Both the position numbers and the translations under genes were made by a program. 64,000 bases of DNA from Nocardia bovistercoris (GTDB lineage Bacteria; Actinomycetota; Actinomycetes; Mycobacteriales; Mycobacteriaceae). Of this stretch, positions 1 through 8,719 are shown piece by piece. The stretch covers positions 620,001 to 684,000 of the forward strand of contig NZ_JADMLG010000002.1 in assembly GCF_015674855.1 (NCBI RefSeq), read 5' to 3'. A model generated the notes under the pieces. The model worked only from the letters and a program-made list of their open reading frames with translations, was not told the origin of the DNA and searched no databases. Position 1 is the first letter of the stretch; the number at the start of each line of letters is the position of its first letter.

Positions 1-111
1 TCGCACCCGCCTGAGGCCCCGAAAAATGGGGCACGACGAGGGGTAACGGCGCGGCGGCCGAAACCGGTCAGGTCGATGTCACCGTCCGGCGCGAGCCCGC
101 GAGGAGTCCTC

Positions 112-222
112 ATGATCAGCCCCGTCTCCGTACCCAGCAATCCCGTGGAAGCGCTGCTGCGCAGCCTGTCGCTGCTGCTGTGCACCCTTTCCTCGGGCGG
201 AGGATGCGCCGTCGTCCTGTAG
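112..222 (+). CDS. 36-residue peptide, first of a tandem homologous pair
   Basis: I do not recognise a named family. The start is fixed by a GAGGAG ribosome site at 101-106, five bases before the ATG. The peptide has a short polar N-terminus, an amphipathic NPVEALLRSL stretch (residues 10-19), then SLLLCTLSSGGGC (20-32) and a hydrophobic end. It aligns without gaps to the equally long peptide at 357-467, with 12 identities including N10, A14-L16, L19, C24 and L26-G30. The SLLLC..SS stretch resembles the core of class III lanthipeptides such as SapB, but the usual LFDLQ leader motif is absent and no LanKC enzyme is in the window. Small pore-forming peptides of Corynebacteriales cell walls (PorA/PorH size class) are the other candidate role. 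It is clearly real as a conserved pair; function is open. Confidence 0.7.
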   Translation: MISPVSVPSNPVEALLRSLSLLLCTLSSGGGCAVVL

Positions 223-356
223 CGCATCACATCAGCGACCTTCCCGGACTGTGCGGCAGCGAATTTCAAGACTCCGCGACCGGGGTATCGACAGCGTGTG
301 ACAGTATGGCCGGCAGATGGACGGCACAGGTCCACGTTCGACACAAGGGAATCGTT

Positions 357-467
357 ATGCTGTTGCTCAACTTCATCGCAGGTAATTCTTTCGACGCGCT
401 GCTCAAGGCTCTGCTGCAATCCTCGTGCTCGCTGTCCTCCGGTGGGGCGGCCTGCTCCAACTGGTGA
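357..467 (+). CDS. 36-residue peptide, second of a tandem homologous pair
   Basis: An AAGGGA ribosome site at 345-350 precedes the ATG by six bases. The peptide begins with a hydrophobic MLLLNFIAG, continues with the amphipathic NSFDALLKALL (10-20) and ends in a Cys/Ser/Gly-rich part, SSCSLSSGGAACSNW (22-36). It shares length and the C24-x-LSSGG core (24-30) with the peptide at 112-222. Two cysteines (24 and 33) and six serines would suit crosslinking or lipid attachment, but there is no signal peptide or GG leader-cleavage site. A perfect 14-bp stem terminator follows 16 bases after the stop, so the two peptides probably form one short transcript. Any processing gene would have to lie left of position 1. 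Confidence 0.72.
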   Translation: MLLLNFIAGNSFDALLKALLQSSCSLSSGGAACSNW

Positions 468-483
468 GTTCATCCGAACTTCG

Positions 484-515
484 AACCGGCCCCGTCGCGA
501 TCGACGGGGCCGGTT
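484..515 (+). terminator. Strong stem-loop terminator after the peptide pair
   Basis: The arms AACCGGCCCCGTCG (484-497) and CGACGGGGCCGGTT (502-515) are perfectly complementary around a four-base CGAT loop, and are followed by TTTCGTTTCG. It closes the two-peptide transcript and may also stop transcription coming leftwards from the gene ending at 569. Confidence 0.85.
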
Positions 516-568
516 TCGTTTCGACGTGCCCTCCGGCACGCCGCATCACATCCGGAACTCCTGCGGTT

Positions 569-1765
569 TCACATCGCGCGCACCGCACCCGGAGTGAGCG
601 GTTCATCGAGCAGACGCCCGAACCGCTCCGCGCGCTCGCCCGCGTCGGCGGCGCGGTCCAGATACGCGCCGAGCAGGCGGTACCCCTCGACGTAGGTGCT
701 GATGTAGGCGCGCCACAGCGGTGAGGACAGGAATCGCAGCGACTGCCGCGCGCGCTCCGGAGTGGTCAGATTCCAGCGCTGCAGGAATTCGGCGACCTCG
801 GTCTCGTCGCGACGGTTGTCGTGCAGCAGCAGCGCCGCGTCCTGGCGCACACCGAGCAGGTCGCTCGACGCGGCCGACAGCCGTTGCGCGCGCTCGCCGT
901 CGAAGCGCAACCCGAGATCGGCGTAGATCTCCTGCGCCCACCGGCCCCAATCGGGCCCGACGATCGAATGCAGGGCCAGATCCGCGAGCCCTTCGGCCAT
1001 CAGGCACTGCGGTGTGTTCACCAGGAACAGCGTCTGCTCGGCCTGACCGGCCGCGACCAGACCCGCTTCCTTGCGGCAGTGCTCGGTGTGGTGTCCGGGA
1101 TAGGCCTCGTGCGCGATCAGGTGCGGCAGATTGGCCATGTGCTGTTTGAGGTCGGAGTTGATGGCGACCTTGGAGTGGTAGTCGCCGAGGTAGTAGTTGA
1201 ACCCCGACCACGGCTTGTCGCCGACCACCTCGTAGGTGACGTGTTCGTGGTCGGGCAGCGGATACCGCTCCCGCACCAGTTCGCGCAGCGCGCCGGAGAA
1301 CGCCTCGACACACACCCGCAGCCGCTCGGGCGGGATCTCGTCGGCCTTGCGGTGCGCCGCCATCCGTTCGGCGAGCGGCCCGTCGCCCGCGAGCACCTCG
1401 TCCATCCGCCGGTGTGCTTCCCGGTAGTCCGCCTCGTCACCGGGCGCGATCTCGACGTCGAAGTAGGCGTGCACCTCGTCGACGAAACCGATGTCGTCCC
1501 CGGCGAACTTGCGGCCCGAGCATTCCAGCGCGCGCAGGTGGACGTCGAGGAATTCGGCGCGTTCCGGGGCCAAGCCCGCCTGCGGGAGTTCCGCGCGCAG
1601 GTGGGCGGCGCGTCGGGCCAGGTCGCGGGGCTGCGGGGCGGGCGCGTCGAGCACCTCGCGGCGTAGCGCCGGGTCACCGGTGTACGCGTCGACGAAACCC
1701 TCTTCCAGCCTGTCGAAGGCCAAGCCGAGTCGCAGGTACTCGGTCACCAGCGGATGCGATTCCAT
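569..1765 (-). CDS. DUF885 family metallocarboxypeptidase-like protein
   Basis: A 398-residue protein of the DUF885 family, which is related to zinc-dependent M32-type carboxypeptidases. The diagnostic motif is visible near the middle: IAHEAYPGHHTEHC, whose HExxH-like HEAYPGHH would bind zinc. No signal peptide or membrane segment is seen, so it is predicted cytosolic. The start chosen is the ATG at 1765 (MESHPLVTEY), preceded by GAGGGA; a longer frame to 1870 has no ribosome site and atypical composition. Substrate is unknown; peptidase activity is an inference from the motif. It is transcribed towards the peptide pair and diverges from coaA. Confidence 0.8.
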   Translation of the reverse strand: MESHPLVTEYLRLGLAFDRLEEGFVDAYTGDPALRREVLDAPAPQPRDLARRAAHLRAELPQAGLAPERAEFLDVHLRALECSGRKFAGDDIGFVDEVHAYFDVEIAPGDEADYREAHRRMDEVLAGDGPLAERMAAHRKADEIPPERLRVCVEAFSGALRELVRERYPLPDHEHVTYEVVGDKPWSGFNYYLGDYHSKVAINSDLKQHMANLPHLIAHEAYPGHHTEHCRKEAGLVAAGQAEQTLFLVNTPQCLMAEGLADLALHSIVGPDWGRWAQEIYADLGLRFDGERAQRLSAASSDLLGVRQDAALLLHDNRRDETEVAEFLQRWNLTTPERARQSLRFLSSPLWRAYISTYVEGYRLLGAYLDRAADAGERAERFGRLLDEPLTPGAVRAM

Positions 1766-1946
1766 ATCCCTCACGTTAGTGCGGACAACGGCCGGTATCG
1801 ACCCGGTTACCAGCGGGTAGCGATACCCCGTGTGTTCCACTACATGGGCGCGGAGGACAATTCGCCACATGCGGCGAGAGCTGGACCGGATCGCACAGCG
1901 CCAACGCGGGTTGTGTAGGTGTTTGCCGAAATGGAGCGTCGGATAA

Positions 1947-2879
1947 GTGGGACGAATGAGCGAGCCGAGCCCCTACGTGGAATTCGATCGAAAGCAGTGG
2001 CGAACACTACGCAAATCGACTCCGCTGGTGCTCACCGAGGAAGAACTGCTCGGGCTGCGCGGTTTGGGCGAACAGATAGATCTCGAGGAGGTCGCCGAGG
2101 TCTACCTGCCGCTCGCTCGGCTCATCCACCTCCAGGTGGCGGCCCGTCAGCGGCTTTTCGCGGCCACCGCGACCTTCCTCGGTGAAAAGCATCCCGATAA
2201 GCAGGTGCCGTTCGTAATCGGTGTCGCGGGCAGTGTCGCGGTCGGGAAATCGACCACAGCGCGCGTGCTCCAGGCTTTGCTGGCGCGCTGGGATCATCAT
2301 CCGCGTGTGGATTTGGTCACAACCGACGGATTCCTTTATCCCACGGCCGAACTCACCCGCCGCGGGATTATGCACCGCAAGGGATTCCCGGAAAGCTACG
2401 ACCGCCGGAAACTGCTGCGTTTCGTCACCGAGGTGAAATCCGGTGCGGCCGAGGTGTGCGCGCCGGTGTATTCGCATATCTCCTATGACATCGTGCCGGA
2501 CCGGCTGCACTGCGTCCGCCAGCCCGACATCCTCATCGTCGAGGGGCTCAACGTCCTGCAAACCGGTCCACGCCTGATGGTCTCGGACCTGTTCGACTTC
2601 TCCATCTACGTCGACGCGCGCATCGAGGACATCGAGAAGTGGTACGTGCAAAGATTTCTCGCCCTGCGCGCCACCGCGTTCGCCGAGCCGGGCGCGCACT
2701 TCCACCACTACGCCGCGCTCGCCGACGAGCAGGCCACCGTTGCGGCGCAGGACATCTGGAATTCGACCAACCGCCCCAACCTGGTGGAGAACATCCTGCC
2801 GACCCGCCCGCGCGCCACCCTCGTGCTGCGCAAGGACGCCGATCACAGCATCAACAGGCTGCGGCTGCGCAAACTGTAA
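1947..2879 (+). CDS. coaA: Type I pantothenate kinase
   Basis: Phosphorylates pantothenate with ATP, the first and rate-limiting step of coenzyme A synthesis. The 310-residue protein carries the P-loop [15 protein letters not shown] at about residues 91-105, the [10 protein letters not shown] segment, the [10 protein letters not shown] substrate region and the C-terminal [18 protein letters not shown]. It is very close to the mycobacterial enzyme throughout. The GTG at 1947 gives an N-terminus ([13 protein letters not shown]) that matches mycobacterial CoaA; the ATG at 1956 is an alternative. It converges with the prenyl synthase gene, as in the Rv1086-Rv1092 neighbourhood of M. tuberculosis. 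Confidence 0.97.
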   Translation: MGRMSEPSPYVEFDRKQWRTLRKSTPLVLTEEELLGLRGLGEQIDLEEVAEVYLPLARLIHLQVAARQRLFAATATFLGEKHPDKQVPFVIGVAGSVAVGKSTTARVLQALLARWDHHPRVDLVTTDGFLYPTAELTRRGIMHRKGFPESYDRRKLLRFVTEVKSGAAEVCAPVYSHISYDIVPDRLHCVRQPDILIVEGLNVLQTGPRLMVSDLFDFSIYVDARIEDIEKWYVQRFLALRATAFAEPGAHFHHYAALADEQATVAAQDIWNSTNRPNLVENILPTRPRATLVLRKDADHSINRLRLRKL

Positions 2880-2917
2880 ACCGTTCGGGGCCGGGCGGAT
2901 CCGACGTCGGCGCGGAC

Positions 2918-3706
2918 TCAGACGCCGAACCGGCGGTGCCGCGCGGCGTAATCGCGCAGCGCGCGCAGGAAATCCACGCGCCGGAACTCCGGCCAGTACG
3001 CCTCGGTGAACCAGATCTCGGAATAGGCGCTCTGCCACAACAGGAATCCGGACAGCCGCTGCTCGCCGGAAGTGCGGATCACCAGATCGGGATCGGGCTG
3101 TCCCGAGGTGTAGAGGTGCTGGCCGATGGCGTTGACGGTGATGGACTGGACCAGATCCTCGCCGGTCTCGCCCGCCGCGATCTCCTGGCGCACCAGACTG
3201 CGCACCGCGTCCGCGATCTCCTGGCGGCCGCCGTAGCCGACCGCGACGTTCACGTGCACGCCGTCGCGGCCGTCGGTGCGCTCGGCCGCGGTGCGCAGGC
3301 GTTTGGCGATCAGCTCCGGGAATCCGTCGAGGGTGCCGACGATGCGCACACTCCAGTTCTGTTCCGGCGCGGACAGTTCCTCGACGACGTCGGTGATGAC
3401 CTCGAACAGGGTTTCCAGTTCTTCGGGGTCGCGGCGCAGGTTCTCGGTGGAGAGCAGGTAGACGGTGACCATCTCGATGCCCTCGTCGGCGCACCAGCCG
3501 ACGAGTTCGGCGATCTTCAGCGCGCCGACCCGGTGCCCGTGGCTCACGTCGGTGAACCCGTTCTCCCTGGCCCAGCGGCGATTGCCGTCGCACATGACCG
3601 CGACGTGCCGGGGATGTTGTTTACCGGCCAGCTGCTTGGACAGCCGCGCCTCGTAGATGCGGTAAGGCAGACCACGGACCGGACTCGGAACCTCCACGGC
3701 GTCCAA
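2918..3706 (-). CDS. Short-chain cis-prenyl diphosphate synthase (Z-FPP synthase, Rv1086-like)
   Basis: A UppS-family cis-prenyltransferase of 262 residues, the same length as M. tuberculosis Rv1086, which makes omega,E,Z-farnesyl diphosphate for decaprenyl phosphate synthesis. The catalytic aspartate lies in VMCDGNRRWAREN (D40), the substrate region in STENLRR, and the C-terminal signature in RTSGEQRLSGFLLWQ. Decaprenyl phosphate carries arabinogalactan and peptidoglycan precursors. Chain length cannot be read from sequence with certainty, so a longer-chain product is possible, but the synteny with hemolysin III (Rv1085c) supports the Rv1086 assignment. Confidence 0.92.
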   Translation of the reverse strand: MDAVEVPSPVRGLPYRIYEARLSKQLAGKQHPRHVAVMCDGNRRWARENGFTDVSHGHRVGALKIAELVGWCADEGIEMVTVYLLSTENLRRDPEELETLFEVITDVVEELSAPEQNWSVRIVGTLDGFPELIAKRLRTAAERTDGRDGVHVNVAVGYGGRQEIADAVRSLVRQEIAAGETGEDLVQSITVNAIGQHLYTSGQPDPDLVIRTSGEQRLSGFLLWQSAYSEIWFTEAYWPEFRRVDFLRALRDYAARHRRFGV

Positions 3707-3776
3707 CAGTACGCCCCGAGACCGAGATCACGGCATCGACCACGAATCGCGGCGCGCGGCGCATCGCGCAATAAGT

Positions 3777-3788
3777 TACGGTACCGTA
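3777..3788. promoter_or_regulatory. 12-bp palindrome upstream of hemolysin III gene
   Basis: TACGGTACCGTA is a perfect palindrome, flanked by GTTAC on the left and GGTTAC on the right, 31 bases before the GTG start at 3820. Its symmetry and position fit a TetR-type repressor operator. The cognate regulator is not identifiable here. Confidence 0.5.
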
Positions 3789-3819
3789 GGTTACTCACGA
3801 GTCAATCAGGAGGTACTTC

Positions 3820-4527
3820 GTGTCCGAAACAGTCGGCGACGCCGCGGCGGCGCCGGTTCGGCTCCCACCCGGCGACACCGTCGCCGCACTCGTCAAACCG
3901 AGCATGCGCGGCTGGATCCACACCTGGGCCGTCGGCATCGCGGCCGTCGCCGTCATCGCGCTCGTCGCCGTCGCCTCCACCGTCTCCGCGACCGCGGGCT
4001 GGTCGACCCTGCTCTACGGACTCACCGTCTGCGGACTCTTCGGCATCAGCGCCGTCTACCACCGGGTGACCTGGAGCTCACCGCGCACCCGCATCAGGAT
4101 GAAACGCGCCGACCACTCGATGATCTTCGTCTTCATCGCGGGCAGCTACACCCCGTTCGCCCTGCTCGGACTCCCCGGAAGCACCGGACGCACCCTCCTC
4201 GCGGTGGTGTGGGCGGGCGCGCTGGGCGGCGTCGCGCTCAAACTGCTGTGGCCCACCGCGCCGCGCTGGGTCGGAGTGCCGCTGTACCTACTGCTCGGCT
4301 GGGCCGTGGTGCCGGTCGCCGGACAACTACACGCCCAAGTCGGCCTCACCCCGCTGATCCTGCTCGCCGTCGGCGGACTCGTCTACAGCGGTGGCGCCAT
4401 CCTCTACGCCACCAAATGGCCAAACCCGTGGCCCGACACCTTCGGCCACCACGAGTTCTTCCACGCGGCGACCGTACTCGCGGCGCTCAGCCACTACATC
4501 GCGATCTGGCTCGTCGTGCTGCGATGA
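3820..4527 (+). CDS. Hemolysin III / PAQR family membrane protein
   Basis: A 235-residue integral membrane protein with about seven transmembrane helices after a polar N-terminus of roughly 35 residues. The family's metal-site features are present: SAVYHRVTW and RADHSMIF in the first half, and HEFFHAATVLAALSHY near the C-terminus, whose histidines are expected to bind zinc. An AGGAGG ribosome site (3808-3813) six bases before the GTG at 3820 decides the start. The homologue next to Z-FPP synthase in M. tuberculosis is Rv1085c. The haemolysin name is historical; members are better viewed as PAQR-type hydrolase-like or lipid-homeostasis proteins. Confidence 0.9.
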   Translation: MSETVGDAAAAPVRLPPGDTVAALVKPSMRGWIHTWAVGIAAVAVIALVAVASTVSATAGWSTLLYGLTVCGLFGISAVYHRVTWSSPRTRIRMKRADHSMIFVFIAGSYTPFALLGLPGSTGRTLLAVVWAGALGGVALKLLWPTAPRWVGVPLYLLLGWAVVPVAGQLHAQVGLTPLILLAVGGLVYSGGAILYATKWPNPWPDTFGHHEFFHAATVLAALSHYIAIWLVVLR

Positions 4528-4716
4528 ACCGCACGCGCGCGGCGGCCAGAGGCGAACGACACCGCCGAACGACCGCGCCGAACGACGAAGGTCACCTCAT
4601 CGACCGTAATTCCCCTTTCTACGCGCACGGGTTCTATGCTGCTGCTTCGAGCATCAGACGCCCCGGTTCCGCGCACCGGATCGCGGCGGCCACGTTGGAG
4701 GGGATGTAGGCGGACC

Positions 4717-6318
4717 GTGATCGGCACACTCACGCTCTGGGCGCTGCGAGCCCGCTGGGGTCTGGCCGTCATCGTGATCACGGCCAATCTCAGCGGCCTC
4801 GGCGTGATCGTCACCGAACTGCTGCTCAGCGGCTTCTTCGGCAGACTCGGCGACGGCTGGGGGCACACCCTGTTCCAGGTCGGCATCTACCCGACCGTCG
4901 GATTCCTGATCGGCATCGCGCTCGCCCTTCGCGACCGCAGCGCCTACTTCGACTGGCTCGACCAGCGCCGCCGACCGACACCCGACGAGGCGCGACGCGT
5001 CCTTCGCCTGCCCGTCGCCATCACCCTGCGCGTGCTCGCCCTGTGGATACCCGGCGTGATCGTGGCGGCGTGGTTGTTCTCACACATGACCGAACACAAC
5101 GACAAAGCCGTCACCGCTTCCATCTTCACCCTCGGCGCGTTCCAGTCGGCGGCGGTCACCTTCCTCATCGTCGACCGCATGATCTGGCCAACCATCCCCG
5201 AGGTGTCCGGCATACTCGGCGCGACCACGCACTGGAGTTCGTCGGTGCTGGTGCGCGTGATAGTCACCTGGGGTGTATCCGGCGCTCTTCCGCTGGCCAT
5301 GCTGATCGTGGTGCTCGCCGACCCGGCCTCGGCGGAACCCGACCGCATTCGCACCGCGGTGTACCTGTCCGCGGTCGGCATCGGGGTCGGTGCGCTGGCG
5401 ACCACCTTCCTCGCTCGATCGGTCGCCATACCGCTGCGTACGTTGCGGGTGGCGGTGAATCAGATCACCGATGGGGACGCCGAGGTGCGGGTCGCGGTAG
5501 GTAGCACCAGTGAGATCGGGCTGCTGGAACATTCGGTCAACGAGTTGTCGGTGACCTTGCGTGAGCGCGAACGGATGCGTGACCTTTTCGGTCGACACGT
5601 CGGCATCGACGTCGCCGAACGCGCGTTGACCCGAGGGATGGATCTCACCGGGGACGTCAGGATGGTGTCCGCGCTGTTCGTCGATGTCACCGGGTCGGTG
5701 GCGTTGTCCACCGGGCTGGCGCCGCAGGAGTTCGTCGCCAAATTGAATCGGCTGCTCGCGATCGTGGTCGCCGCTACCGAGGACAACAACGGGCTGGTCA
5801 ACAAGTTCGAAGGGGACGCTGCGCTTTGTATCTTCGGCGCGCCGATCGCACTCGGGGACAATGCGACTCCCGCGTTGCGAGCCGCGCGGCGTATTCGTGA
5901 CGAAGTTGTCGCGGGGGGTGAGCTCGATATCGGGATCGGGGTTGCTCGTGGGCGGGTCTTCGCGGGGGATGTCGGTACCGATACTCGGCTGGAGTTCACC
6001 GTTATCGGTGACGCTGTGAACGAGGCCGCTCGGCTCACTACCGAAGCCAAGGGGGTTCCTCGTCGAATTCTGGTGAGCGGGGACGTTATCGATGCCGCTA
6101 CGCCCGGGGAGCGGGCGGGGTGGGGGCTCTATGAGCGCATTCAGTTGCGCGGTCGGCCGGAACCTACCGCGTGTTGGACTGATATCGACGCCACTGATGT
6201 GGCGCTGGGGCTTTCACCGTCGGCGCACGGGGGCAGTGCGTCGGGCGGCGATAAAGAGACCAGTCCGATCACCGAGGTTCATTCGGCTACAACGGATTCC
6301 GTGGGGGGCGGGGATTGA
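4717..6318 (+). CDS. Membrane-bound class III adenylate cyclase with HAMP domain
   Basis: A 533-residue protein predicted to make cAMP. Six transmembrane helices occupy about residues 1-230, a HAMP linker follows (RSVAIPLRTLRVAVNQITDG, about 235-255), and a cyclase homology domain covers about 310-490. Metal-binding aspartates lie in FVDVTGS and FEGDAAL, and the transition-state Asn/Arg pair in VNEAARL. The base-specifying Asp is replaced by Thr in EFTVIGDAVNEAARL, as in the Rv1318c-Rv1320c type. A Gly/Ser-rich tail of about 40 residues ends the protein. The start is uncertain: GTG 4717 with TAGGCGG upstream is preferred over the 27-residue longer form from 4636. Confidence 0.87.
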   Translation: MIGTLTLWALRARWGLAVIVITANLSGLGVIVTELLLSGFFGRLGDGWGHTLFQVGIYPTVGFLIGIALALRDRSAYFDWLDQRRRPTPDEARRVLRLPVAITLRVLALWIPGVIVAAWLFSHMTEHNDKAVTASIFTLGAFQSAAVTFLIVDRMIWPTIPEVSGILGATTHWSSSVLVRVIVTWGVSGALPLAMLIVVLADPASAEPDRIRTAVYLSAVGIGVGALATTFLARSVAIPLRTLRVAVNQITDGDAEVRVAVGSTSEIGLLEHSVNELSVTLRERERMRDLFGRHVGIDVAERALTRGMDLTGDVRMVSALFVDVTGSVALSTGLAPQEFVAKLNRLLAIVVAATEDNNGLVNKFEGDAALCIFGAPIALGDNATPALRAARRIRDEVVAGGELDIGIGVARGRVFAGDVGTDTRLEFTVIGDAVNEAARLTTEAKGVPRRILVSGDVIDAATPGERAGWGLYERIQLRGRPEPTACWTDIDATDVALGLSPSAHGGSASGGDKETSPITEVHSATTDSVGGGD

Positions 6319-6332
6319 TGCGCGGTCGAAGT

Positions 6333-8372
6333 TCATCTTGTCAAGGCCGCGTCCAGGTCGGCTGGGGAGCTTACCGGGAGGTCGCAGACTGTGCCGCGGC
6401 AGACGTAGGCGGCGGCCGTATTCCCCAGGGGTGGGCGTTGGGACAGTAGTGGGACGGTGTCGGAAGGGGCCGCTATCACCAAGGATCCGCCGGGGGCGTG
6501 TGTGCGGGCGGTGTTCACCAGGTCGCTTGTCGCTGAGGATGATTGCCAATCGGCGGGTAGGGCGATGGCGACCTGGAGTGGGCCGCGTAGCGCGGCTTCG
6601 GCGACGGTGAGCCACTGGCCTGCCGAGCGTGGGGCGCGGGCCAGCACGATCGCGCCGCGACGCAAGGTCTGTTCGGCCAACAGGCGGTAGCGTTCCGATT
6701 CGGCCGGAGCGCTGGCCGCCGCCGCCGTGATCATGGCCTCCGCGAGGACCGAGGCGCCCGCCGGGGTCGCGCCGTCGATGGGGTCGCGGGGGCGGGCGAC
6801 CAGGGTCTCGGCGTCGTCGGCCGTGTCGTACCAGCTACCGGGCACATCGGGATCGGCGAATCGTGCGATCGCCGTATCAAGCACGCGCTGAGCGTGTTCC
6901 AGCCACTCGAGTTCGCCGACGGCTTGGTGCAGGGCGAGCAGGCCGACCGCGAGCCACGCGTAGTCCTCCAGAATCCCCAGCGCCGCACCGACCGTGCCGT
7001 CGAGGGAAGTGCGCCGCACCCTGCCGTCCACTACGTGCTCGTCGAGCAGGAACCTCGCGCAGCGGACCGCGGCGTCGACCCAATCCGGTTGCCGCAGAGC
7101 TGATCCCGCTTCGGCCAGGGCGGTGATGGCCATTCCGTTCCAGGCGGTCACCACTTTGTCGTCGCGGGCGGGCTGCGGTCTTGTGTCGCGCGCAGCGCGC
7201 AATGCCGCACGTATGCGCTCCGTACGCGCCTCGTCGTCGGGATCGGTGTAGCGGGTGAGCACCGAGGCGCCCTGTTCGAAATTGCCCGCCGTGCCGACAC
7301 CGAAAACCTCAGCGGCCCAAGCGCCGTCGATCGGACCGAGTTCGCCGACGAGTTCGGCGGGCGTCCACACGTAGGTCGCTCCTTCCACCCCGGGACCGTC
7401 CGGTTCGAGGTGTGTGTCGGCATCCAACGCGGACGCGAATCCGCCCTCGGCGGTGCTCAGATCCGCGAGCAGGAACTCCACGGTCTCCACCGTCACCCGA
7501 CGCGCGAGCGGCGACACCTCGCGCCGAGCCATATGGGCGTAGCAGCGCAACAGTTGAGCGTTGTCGTACAGCATCTTCTCGAAATGCGGCACCACCCAGG
7601 CAGCGTCTACCGAATAGCGCGCGAACCCACCGCGCAACTGGTCGTAGATCCCGCCGCGCGCCATCGCCTCCGCGGCCCGCCGCACCACGGCCGCCACCTC
7701 GGGATCACCGGTGCGCTCCCACCCTCGCAACAACCCCTCCAGCAGCGCCGACGGCGGAAACTTCGGCGCTCCTCCGAACCCGCCGCGTTCCCGGTCCTCG
7801 TCACCGACCACCGCCGCGATCGCCCGATCGAGCAGTTCCGCGTCCACCGTGAAATCCCCATCCGGCAACCCCGCGGCCTGCGCCCGCAACGCCCCCGCCA
7901 CCTGCGCCGACGCCTCGTTCACCTCGTCACGCCGCGACCGCCACGTCTCCGCCACCGCCGTCAACACCTGCGTGAACGACGGCATCCCCCCGCGCGGCAC
8001 CTTCGGGTAGTAGGTCCCGCAATAGAACGGCTCACCCTCGGGCGTGAGAAAACACGTCATCGGCCAGCCACCCTGCCCCGTCATGGCCACGGTGGCACTC
8101 ATGTACACCGAATCCAGATCGGGCCGCTCCTCCCGATCCACCTTCACACACACGTAGTTCTCGTTCATCAACGCGGCCGTCCCCGCGTCCTCGAACGACT
8201 CGTGCGCCATCACATGACACCAGTGGCAGGACGCGTACCCCACCGACAGCAAAATCGGCACATCCCTCGCCGCCGCTTCCGCCAACGCCTGAGCGTCCCA
8301 CTGCCGCCAGTCGACCGGATTATCCGCATGCTGACGCAGGTAAGGAGAAGTCGCACTTGCCAATTGGTTCAC
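6333..8372 (-). CDS. Thioredoxin-domain protein, YyaL/DUF255 family
   Basis: A 679-residue protein with an N-terminal thioredoxin-like DUF255 domain (about 1-165) and a C-terminal six-hairpin glycosidase-like alpha/alpha toroid. The N-terminus reads VNQLASATSPYLRQHADNP, typical of the family, followed by VGYASCHWCHVMAHESF, where CHWC is the redox-type motif. Homologues include Rv1084 of M. tuberculosis, near Rv1085c-Rv1086 there as here. The GTG at 8372 was chosen because it reproduces the conserved N-terminus; GGAAGG lies 10-11 bases upstream. The biochemical role of the family is not established. It converges on the adenylate cyclase gene 14 bases away. Confidence 0.9.
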   Translation of the reverse strand: MNQLASATSPYLRQHADNPVDWRQWDAQALAEAAARDVPILLSVGYASCHWCHVMAHESFEDAGTAALMNENYVCVKVDREERPDLDSVYMSATVAMTGQGGWPMTCFLTPEGEPFYCGTYYPKVPRGGMPSFTQVLTAVAETWRSRRDEVNEASAQVAGALRAQAAGLPDGDFTVDAELLDRAIAAVVGDEDRERGGFGGAPKFPPSALLEGLLRGWERTGDPEVAAVVRRAAEAMARGGIYDQLRGGFARYSVDAAWVVPHFEKMLYDNAQLLRCYAHMARREVSPLARRVTVETVEFLLADLSTAEGGFASALDADTHLEPDGPGVEGATYVWTPAELVGELGPIDGAWAAEVFGVGTAGNFEQGASVLTRYTDPDDEARTERIRAALRAARDTRPQPARDDKVVTAWNGMAITALAEAGSALRQPDWVDAAVRCARFLLDEHVVDGRVRRTSLDGTVGAALGILEDYAWLAVGLLALHQAVGELEWLEHAQRVLDTAIARFADPDVPGSWYDTADDAETLVARPRDPIDGATPAGASVLAEAMITAAAASAPAESERYRLLAEQTLRRGAIVLARAPRSAGQWLTVAEAALRGPLQVAIALPADWQSSSATSDLVNTARTHAPGGSLVIAAPSDTVPLLSQRPPLGNTAAAYVCRGTVCDLPVSSPADLDAALTR

Positions 8373-8719
8373 GCCGGCCAACCTTCCGTTTCGAGCGGGG
8401 TCCACAACGCACCGCACCACGTCATCAACGACGGGCAAATCCAGATTTGCCAGAACAGCAAACCCTGGCTCGCCACCGCCCTGCCGACCAGTGCGCCATC
8501 AGATGAACAGTAGTGCGCCATCACCTCGAACACCCGGCCGGATGCCCACCACCTGGGGGCCCGATCGGTTCCGACCAGACACGACGCACCTCGACCACTC
8601 ACCGAACCCTCATCCGATATGCGGCATTCGCGGATATGTCGAAGAAGGGCCAGTATCTCACCACGATCTCGGCCTGCACCCAGCCGAACTTGTCGGCGGC
8701 TGGTCGTAGCGTTCATGGA
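8373..8719. other. Intergenic, no supported gene
   Basis: This 347-base divergent spacer separates the YyaL gene from the SMI1/KNR4 gene. Open frames exist on both strands, but their composition is unlike neighbouring genes and none has a ribosome site with a recognisable product. It should hold the two divergent promoters. Confidence 0.6.

Noticed and set aside
112..467. Firm assignment of the two peptides as SapB/AmfS lanthipeptides
   Set aside because: The SLLLC..SS similarity is short, the LFDLQ leader motif is missing and no LanKC gene is seen, so it is kept as one hypothesis only.
2007..3593. A 528-codon minus-strand frame over coaA and the prenyl synthase gene
   Set aside because: It is Arg-rich translation of the high-GC complement of well-recognised genes.
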